Assembly: GCA_030667105.1 (NCBI GenBank) | Contig: DAOUWN010000031.1 | Coordinates: 1 to 11,889, forward strand | Reading direction: 5' to 3' | Length of the DNA stretch: 11,889 nucleotides | Origin: Deltaproteobacteria bacterium | GTDB lineage: Bacteria; Desulfobacterota; Desulfobacteria; C00003060 | Shown here: positions 7,248-11,889 of the stretch, in pieces | Numbering within the stretch: position 1 is the stretch's first letter | Layout of the letters: each line of letters starts with the position of its first letter | Translations under genes and position numbers: made by a program | Notes under the pieces: generated by a model | Databases searched by the model: none | Told to the model about the DNA's origin: nothing | The model's input: the letters and a program-made list of their open reading frames with translations, nothing else

Positions 7248-8449
7248 TTCATAATCTCCAATAGTCTGGCCGAAAGTGTCGGCCAGTGAACATCGAAGTC
7301 AAGTCTTTCGCGGAACAGCCGTTGTGCTTCCGCCCGGTGATGATTCTTATTTGAACGCACCCGAATCAAAGCATCCGGCATTTCATCAAAAGAACCGATA
7401 TTTTCCCCGAAAGCATAAGCCTTAAGTAACCGATCATATTCTTGCTGAGCGAACGAAATGACAGGGATGCCATATTTCATGTAGAATGAGAACTTGCCTG
7501 AGGATAGGCCAATGTTTTCGATATTCTTCTGTACGTACCTTGACGGTGGCACCGGCTTGTAAAGTACGAGACCAATGTCTGCCGACGCCACCATTTCTTC
7601 ATATTCATCCGTTGGCAATGGCTCTTTTGTCAGAAAAACATTTTGCAGTTTGGCATACCTAATAGCTTGAATATATCGCTCTGCCTGTCTTAGCTCATAC
7701 GGGGTGTGAACCACCAGTACAAATCCTTTCGGCCATCCAACGACGCTTTCTAAAAGTTCGTCGGCACATGTCCATTCAGCTAAACTACCAGATTGCAAAA
7801 CAATGGTCTGCTCTCTTGAGATGTTAAACCGTGTCCTTAGGTAATCAGATTTTTCAACTTTGCCAAAACCGTCAGGAGAAACAGGCAAGCATTCAAACTT
7901 GTCTAATACAAGATCATTTTCAGCAGCCAACAAGCGCGCCCGGCCTGGATCCTGAATGATCACCAGGTCTGCAAGTCGGCTGGCAACCCTCTCGCGCTGC
8001 TTTTCCTCAATCTCGGTTTGCACTGAGAGTTCATCACGAAAGAAGATCTCAAAAGAGAGGTAGACCAATGGCACTTTAAAGCGTTGTGCATATTTGGAAC
8101 CTCTTATTATGCCCAAACTGTCTACACCAAGAATCAAATCGTAGGCACCTGTTGCAAACTTTTGCTCAATACGCAAACGCTCTATGCTTAGCCGTTCTGA
8201 CCAACAGCGACATGTTGTTCGAATGTCGCCATACCATAATGACAAGCCCTCGGGAAATCTGTAACACGTGACGTTACCATCCACCGGCAGAAAGGAATCT
8301 TCATCATGCATCATGACATCTACATCAGCCCTGTGACGCGTTAACGCTTTTAGTAAGCAAACCAACGTTGGATTTGTCGACAAGTCCGGGTATGGTTCAA
8401 ATAGGGCTATACGTCGGTGATTAAATCCTGTGAATCTCTTCTGAGACAA
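7244..8449 (-). CDS. GT-B fold glycosyltransferase (GT4/GT1-like)
   Basis: The frame encodes about 401 residues from the TTG chosen here. It starts with a Rossmann strand RRIALFEPYPDLSTNPTL and later shows the donor-domain strand TIVLQSGSLAEWTCADELL. The C-terminal donor-binding region carries GLSSGKFSFYMKYGIPVISF, equivalent to the SGKxxEYxxxGxPVI element of GT4 enzymes. It would transfer a sugar to the growing glycan in the cytoplasm; donor and acceptor are unknown. An upstream TTG at 8503 would add 18 residues that look unlike protein and has only a weak Shine-Dalgarno. The TTG at 8449 has AGGGG eight bases upstream and starts just before the first beta strand, so I prefer it. The stop overlaps the cupin start by ATGA, indicating translational coupling. 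Upstream lies a 186-base gap with no recognised gene. Confidence 0.85.
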   Translation of the reverse strand: MSQKRFTGFNHRRIALFEPYPDLSTNPTLVCLLKALTRHRADVDVMMHDEDSFLPVDGNVTCYRFPEGLSLWYGDIRTTCRCWSERLSIERLRIEQKFATGAYDLILGVDSLGIIRGSKYAQRFKVPLVYLSFEIFFRDELSVQTEIEEKQRERVASRLADLVIIQDPGRARLLAAENDLVLDKFECLPVSPDGFGKVEKSDYLRTRFNISREQTIVLQSGSLAEWTCADELLESVVGWPKGFVLVVHTPYELRQAERYIQAIRYAKLQNVFLTKEPLPTDEYEEMVASADIGLVLYKPVPPSRYVQKNIENIGLSSGKFSFYMKYGIPVISFAQQEYDRLLKAYAFGENIGSFDEMPDALIRVRSNKNHHRAEAQRLFRERLDFDVHWPTLSARLLEIMK

Positions 8450-8457
8450 GACCGTTT

Positions 8458-8462
8458 CCCCT
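8458..8462 (-). promoter_or_regulatory. Ribosome binding site that favours the TTG start at 8449
   Basis: The minus strand reads AGGGG, then the eight-base spacer AAACGGTC, then TTG. This is a strong Shine-Dalgarno at ideal distance, and it lies inside the frame that would be coding if the upstream TTG at 8503 were used. Confidence 0.5.
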
Positions 8463-8635
8463 GCGAATGCTGGTAAGCCACCGTCATAGCCTCGCTGGAC
8501 CAAGGGCCTGGCACACTGCCTACACTATCTAATAAAGGGACCAGGACAAGGCATTGAGCTTTGCGGCGTTAGAGATCATTGACAAGGTCACACTGAAAAG
8601 AGCGGTGTCAAACATTGGTCAATCGGCAAGGGTAC

Positions 8636-9535
8636 TCACTCCCAATTGAGTATCTTCTCATAACTCATTTCAACAAGCAAACTGTTCCAGCGCCCTTGTT
8701 GTTCTGTCTTGAAAGCCACAATGCACTCTTGATCAAAATAATTCTTCCAATCGCCAACAATACCTTTGCGCAACGTAGATTCTTTTCTTTCTTCACCAGG
8801 TCTTCTGCCAGTTCTGGATGTAAAGGAATGCTCAGACACAACACGTTTTATTTTTTTTTCATCAGTCACCAAGCCAAGGTAATTCCGAATTCCCTCAAGT
8901 TCCTGAACAGGGTGCTTTTTAAGATCTTCATACCTTATTTTATATGCACTTGGTGTTCGAAACCACTGTTCTAACCTTGAAAGGTTGAATTCTCCCTCTT
9001 TGATAAAGGTTTTGATTCTTTCTGCTTCGGAGAGCCTTCGAAACTTCTCTCCCCATCCACCTTTGTCCTCATCAAGGTAAGCCAAGTAGAAAATACTTGA
9101 AACAATTACGTCACGAGGGTCACGGTAAATAGATACAAACTTTACATTGTTTGTTAACTCGGCTGAAACTGGATAGGAGTGACTCTTGAAGATCACATAT
9201 CTTTGCAATCGTCGCAGATAATCAAACACCTCGGGCTCAAGAAGTATTGTACCAGTTTGGAGAAATTCCGAGGGGATGCAATTCGATCCAACCTCAAAAT
9301 CACCTAAACTTTTTAACATATTATAGAGCCAGCTAGACCCCACCTTATGGGCAGTCGCAACAACTACAATGAGACGTTTTCCAAGGACAAGTCTTTTAAA
9401 ATGACGCCATATATGGTTAGGATCTTGATACGCGTGGCGAAGTAACCTTTCAAAATTCCGAGGAACAACCTGCCCTATCAAACTTCTGGTTAGTTTTTTG
9501 CCCTGACCCACAACCCTTCTTCCCGGTTGATGCAT
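8636..9535 (-). CDS. PAPS-dependent sulfotransferase
   Basis: This 299-residue protein carries the full sulfotransferase motif set. The 5'-phosphosulfate loop is ATAHKVGSSWLYNML (60-74, Lys64), a variant of the common PKSGTTWL. The 3'-phosphate motif is VSIYRDPRDVIVSS (134-147, Arg138 and Ser146). RYEDLKK follows at 201-207, then RRPGEE and LRKGIVGDWKNYF (255-267), the hallmark C-terminal element. It should transfer sulfate from PAPS to a hydroxyl of the glycan in the cytoplasm, giving a negatively charged sugar. It is clearly different from the sulfotransferase domain at 3994-5637, so the block encodes two sulfation steps. The ATG at 9535 has only a weak ribosome binding site; a GTG nine codons in (9511), preceded by GGGAAG, is an alternative start. 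It is flanked by gaps of 100 and 186 bases. No PAPS-producing genes are visible here. Confidence 0.95.
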   Translation of the reverse strand: MHQPGRRVVGQGKKLTRSLIGQVVPRNFERLLRHAYQDPNHIWRHFKRLVLGKRLIVVVATAHKVGSSWLYNMLKSLGDFEVGSNCIPSEFLQTGTILLEPEVFDYLRRLQRYVIFKSHSYPVSAELTNNVKFVSIYRDPRDVIVSSIFYLAYLDEDKGGWGEKFRRLSEAERIKTFIKEGEFNLSRLEQWFRTPSAYKIRYEDLKKHPVQELEGIRNYLGLVTDEKKIKRVVSEHSFTSRTGRRPGEERKESTLRKGIVGDWKNYFDQECIVAFKTEQQGRWNSLLVEMSYEKILNWE

Positions 9536-9635
9536 CTCGCTATATTTTCGCTTTCACTTTGTTTTTGCATGGTATTCACCAGGTTCTGAGCGGATAGGCA
9601 GTAGAAAGCGCCTCCTATCAGTGACTAAGACACCG

Positions 9636-10562
9636 TCAATCTGGTTTGATCAGCAATAAACAGGCAACGGCCCGCGCTGCCGCAGCCCGATCCGGATGAT
9701 CCGGAAAAGTGGCAGGCCTCTCTTCCCTGGGTAACATTACCCAATTCACAAATTCGGCATCCGCGCAAGCTTCGGCCGTTGAAAAATTCCAGCCGTTAGC
9801 CGAGTAACGAAAATACGTGAGCTCAATCTGTTCTGGCTCAAACGCAGTAATTGTTTGCTCGATAAGTCGCACATCAAACTGCTGAAAAGTGCCAAAGTTA
9901 CAATATTTACCATAAGGCACTGTGATAAACAGCTTCCCACCCGGTTTCAATACTCGTCGCATTTCCGAAACTGCTAGCAGAAAATCATCTTGACGATACT
10001 CTGTATGCAGTTCTGAATGAATAAACAGCTTATTGTTTAAACCCACATGCTCCAGGGTTGACAGGCAGGCGATGGCATCTAAATAGTCATCGCGTAGGGG
10101 GATGTCCCGCAGGTCGTCGTAAATATAAGAGATCCCGTTCCTCCAGAAACAATCCTTTTCTGGGGCAAGGGTTAACACATACAGCTTCTTGTTGGAAAGA
10201 ATGGGATGGCTGAGAATAGAATCATAATTCAAGGCAGACCCGGCGTCCAAGAGATGTTCACGAATCGGTGGAAGTTTAGACAACAACCAAGGATATTCTA
10301 TACATCGTTCGTCAAAGCCTACGCCAAATCCTTGAGGCAACTCACGATTCTCTCGAAATAGATCCATGAGTGCCTGGTCGCCCAACGTTTGCCTTATGAA
10401 TCGCTCCCTGGCCTGTCGATATCCGAGACTCCATGGAATTCTTCCTCTTTTCTCGTATTCTAACTCAAGGTCAACCTCCGTTGTATGATCCGGAAACGCC
10501 TGGATGACCCGGTTGACGTGGTAGTCAATCTTTCTTAAGGCCGAAAGAAGAATGTTGCTCAT
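9636..10562 (-). CDS. Class I SAM-dependent methyltransferase
   Basis: This 308-residue protein has an N-terminal helical part (about 1-90) with RGRIPWSLGY and FGVGFDERCIEYPWLLS, then a Rossmann methyltransferase core. Motif I is LLDAGSALN (104-112), in which the usual GxGxG loop is altered; similar LDAGSxLN loops occur in related cluster methyltransferases. Later elements are STLEHVGLNN (168-177) and EMRRVLKPGGKLFITVPYGK (200-219), the typical post-core strand. It probably O-methylates a sugar of the glycan or acts on a sugar-nucleotide intermediate; the acceptor cannot be read from sequence. Its ATG overlaps the TGA of the upstream GT2 (ATGA, 10559-10562), so the two are translationally coupled. 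The C-terminus contains a short hydrophobic AVACLLLIKPD end. It is followed by a 100-base gap before the sulfotransferase. Confidence 0.9.
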   Translation of the reverse strand: MSNILLSALRKIDYHVNRVIQAFPDHTTEVDLELEYEKRGRIPWSLGYRQARERFIRQTLGDQALMDLFRENRELPQGFGVGFDERCIEYPWLLSKLPPIREHLLDAGSALNYDSILSHPILSNKKLYVLTLAPEKDCFWRNGISYIYDDLRDIPLRDDYLDAIACLSTLEHVGLNNKLFIHSELHTEYRQDDFLLAVSEMRRVLKPGGKLFITVPYGKYCNFGTFQQFDVRLIEQTITAFEPEQIELTYFRYSANGWNFSTAEACADAEFVNWVMLPREERPATFPDHPDRAAAARAVACLLLIKPD

Positions 10563-11530
10563 GGGCGAAAATCCGACATGTCTAAGGCCTGTTGGACCAG
10601 CGGGTCAGTCAGCATCCACCAGAGGTATACAAGCTTCGACCACCCCAGACTAGCCTGGAATTGCAGATCAATTGCCTCTCGATCCCGCCGCTGGCGTACC
10701 AGGTAAGCTCTGAGCCAGTTGCGCCAGTAGTCTCCAATCACCCGAATGGCCTCCTTCGCGATGGCGAGTAGGCCCCTCCTTCTATGCCGCCACCGTCCAT
10801 ACATTTCCGTGGCCCCCAAATGCCATGCCCACTTCCGGATATAGGCCACTGACATCCGGGAAGATGAAATGTGGTGATATACGATAGCTTCGGGAACATG
10901 GCCAATCGAACCACCTGACTTCCTTATGTCATTTCCAAGACCCGACTCTCCATCTCCAATTGTTCTATTTCCGACCAGTTCTGGATGAAAGCCCGTCTTT
11001 TGAAAGACGCTTCTTCTTATGGCCATGTTGACACCAAAGAAGACATTATCCGCCCCTATGCCACATTCGCCGTCTGGTTCCATGAGACTGAAAACGCCGA
11101 AACGTTTTCTATCTCCAATGTAGTTGAGCAACCAAGCAGGCGGAGATGCCTCCCAAATGGCACGAACCGGCCCCCCGGCTGCAACCATGTCAGGGTATTT
11201 CCTGAAAGCATCGGCATAAGCTCGGAGCCATTTCCGATGAAAAGTCGCATCATCGTCAGTAAAGACTAGGATGTCTCCTCTTGCGGCGGCTACTCCCGCA
11301 TGGCGGGCGTTATGTAGCCCACGTCTAGCTTCATAAACATAGCGCACCGACTGGTTACTACTCCGGACAATTTGCCTTGTGACTTCCGCCGTATGGTCTG
11401 TTGAGCCATTATCTACGACGACAATCTCGTATCGATCAGCCGGAAGAGTCTGCTGGCAAGCTGAAGAGACAGCTTTTCGTAATGATCCCGAGCGGTTGAG
11501 AGTGGGAATGATGACTGAGATGTCTAGCGC
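10559..11530 (-). CDS. Family 2 glycosyltransferase; natural N-terminus lacks a canonical start codon
   Basis: From a GTG at 11347 the frame gives 262 residues, but that product would lack the GT2 nucleotide-binding half. Reading the same frame upstream recovers it without a stop: LDISVIIPTLNRSGSL, then YEIVVVDNGSTDHT, then a TDDD metal-binding motif (about residues 91-94 of the long form) and FFGVNMAIRRSVF with a GDGESGLG segment further on. The long form would be about 323 residues, normal for the family. No ATG, GTG or TTG exists between the in-frame stop at 11578-11576 and the GTG at 11347. An AGGAAGG lies five bases before a GCG codon (11530-11528), exactly where MLDISVIIPT would be expected, so I place the start there. 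One GTG-to-GCG change, a rare start codon or a sequencing error could explain this. The stop is coupled to the methyltransferase by ATGA. Confidence 0.8.
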   Translation of the reverse strand, partial: ALDISVIIPTLNRSGSLRKAVSSACQQTLPADRYEIVVVDNGSTDHTAEVTRQIVRSSNQSVRYVYEARRGLHNARHAGVAAARGDILVFTDDDATFHRKWLRAYADAFRKYPDMVAAGGPVRAIWEASPPAWLLNYIGDRKRFGVFSLMEPDGECGIGADNVFFGVNMAIRRSVFQKTGFHPELVGNRTIGDGESGLGNDIRKSGGSIGHVPEAIVYHHISSSRMSVAYIRKWAWHLGATEMYGRWRHRRRGLLAIAKEAIRVIGDYWRNWLRAYLVRQRRDREAIDLQFQASLGWSKLVYLWWMLTDPLVQQALDMSDFRP

Positions 11531-11889
11531 GGCGGCCTTCCTTTTGTGAAAAATAAATCTTCGTAAGGCACTCTTTCAAAAACGTCCAACTTTCCACCGA
11601 TGCCGGCATTCATGATCCGAATGCCTGAACGTTCTACATGCCTCTTGGCGATACCATATTCTCTATTTGTCAAATCATGATGATTGTGCCTTCTCCAGTA
11701 ATTGCCATAAAGCGACCTTGCCTCCTCTTTCACCTTCATCAGAAGTGGTTCCTTCGCTTCTCTGTAAAAATGATTCGACTTGTTCCAAGATGGTGCGTAA
11801 TTGCAATCGCACCCGACCAAATAGATCTCCTTAAAGCCCATAAAAACCGCCAGTGGAATTGCGGCCTGAATCAGCACAGTAGCATCAGA
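11524..11889 (-). CDS. MptE-like / DUF115 family protein, C-terminal part, cut by the window edge
   Basis: The minus frame is open from the right edge of the window to a TAG at 11526-11524, about 121 residues. A GTG at 11877 is an internal valine, since the frame continues upstream (SDATVLIQAAIPL) to the edge. The fragment has AVFMGFKEIYLVGCDCNY, a hydrophobic strand leading to a D-x-N pocket, then a SNHFY segment, and it ends with YGIAKRHVERSGIRIMNAGI and GGKLDVFERVPYEDLF. This is the standard C-terminus of DUF115/6-hydroxymethylpterin-diphosphokinase MptE-like proteins. Members in polysaccharide or flagellar-glycosylation loci are thought to act in sugar transfer, with a fold related to that of GT42 sialyltransferases; the exact reaction is unproven. 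The stop overlaps the inferred start of the following GT2, so the two are probably coupled. The N-terminal part lies outside the window. Confidence 0.8.
   Translation of the reverse strand, partial: SDATVLIQAAIPLAVFMGFKEIYLVGCDCNYAPSWNKSNHFYREAKEPLLMKVKEEARSLYGNYWRRHNHHDLTNREYGIAKRHVERSGIRIMNAGIGGKLDVFERVPYEDLFFTKGRPPR
11536..11542 (-). promoter_or_regulatory. Shine-Dalgarno that marks the missing GT2 start
   Basis: The minus strand reads AGGAAGG, then the five-base spacer CCGCC, then GCG CTA GAC ATC. The element is purine-rich, well spaced for the GCG (or, at eight bases, the CTA) codon, and lies inside the end of the upstream gene, as expected for coupled translation. Confidence 0.45.

Noticed and set aside
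8606..8611. Perfect TTGACA hexamer on the minus strand upstream of the GT-B gene
   Set aside because: The sequence at the right spacing (around ACCTTG) does not resemble a -10 element.
11524..11889. True sialyltransferase (GT42)
   Set aside because: The fragment follows the DUF115/MptE-like C-terminal pattern instead; only the fold is related, and no CMP-sialic acid genes are seen.

Overview
This window is one strand-biased block of surface-polysaccharide (glycan) biosynthesis genes. Every gene I can support lies on the minus strand, so transcription runs from high to low coordinates. The genes are tightly packed: there are ATGA overlaps at 10559-10562, 7244-7247 and (if a small ORF is real) 453-456, and several gaps are under 50 bases. 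The window looks like the interior of an O-antigen, capsule or exopolysaccharide locus of a probably Gram-negative bacterium with mid-range GC. The sequence does not fix the taxon. I see no tRNA, rRNA, CRISPR, transposase, integrase, flippase, polymerase, ABC exporter, initiating transferase or nucleotide-sugar/PAPS synthesis gene, so the block is incomplete at both ends.

Layout in transcription order: (1) the C-terminal part of an MptE-like/DUF115 protein, running off the right edge (11524-11889); (2) a family 2 glycosyltransferase whose natural N-terminus has no canonical start codon (10559-11530); (3) a SAM methyltransferase (9636-10562); (4) a PAPS-dependent sulfotransferase (8636-9535); (5) a GT-B glycosyltransferase, probably starting at a TTG (7244-8449); (6) a small cupin (6804-7247); (7) a DegT/DnrJ/EryC1 PLP sugar aminotransferase (5665-6801); (8) a 547-residue protein that joins a complete sulfotransferase to a complete SAM methyltransferase (3994-5637); (9) a GT2 (2942-3952); (10) a family 10, fucosyltransferase-like gene broken by a one-base insertion (1668-2634); (11) another GT2 (453-1475); (12) a possible 40-residue ORF (334-456); (13) the N-terminal part of a GT4-type glycosyltransferase, running off the left edge (1-350).

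Taken together, the genes would build an oligosaccharide containing an amino sugar (aminotransferase plus cupin), extend it with several glycosyltransferases, and decorate it with sulfate and methyl groups. Two independent sulfotransferases and two methyltransferase domains, one pair fused in a single chain, are the most distinctive point and suggest a sulfated, methylated glycan. The fucosyltransferase-like gene is broken as given and sits between the two largest non-coding gaps, so it may be a decaying module or carry a sequencing error.
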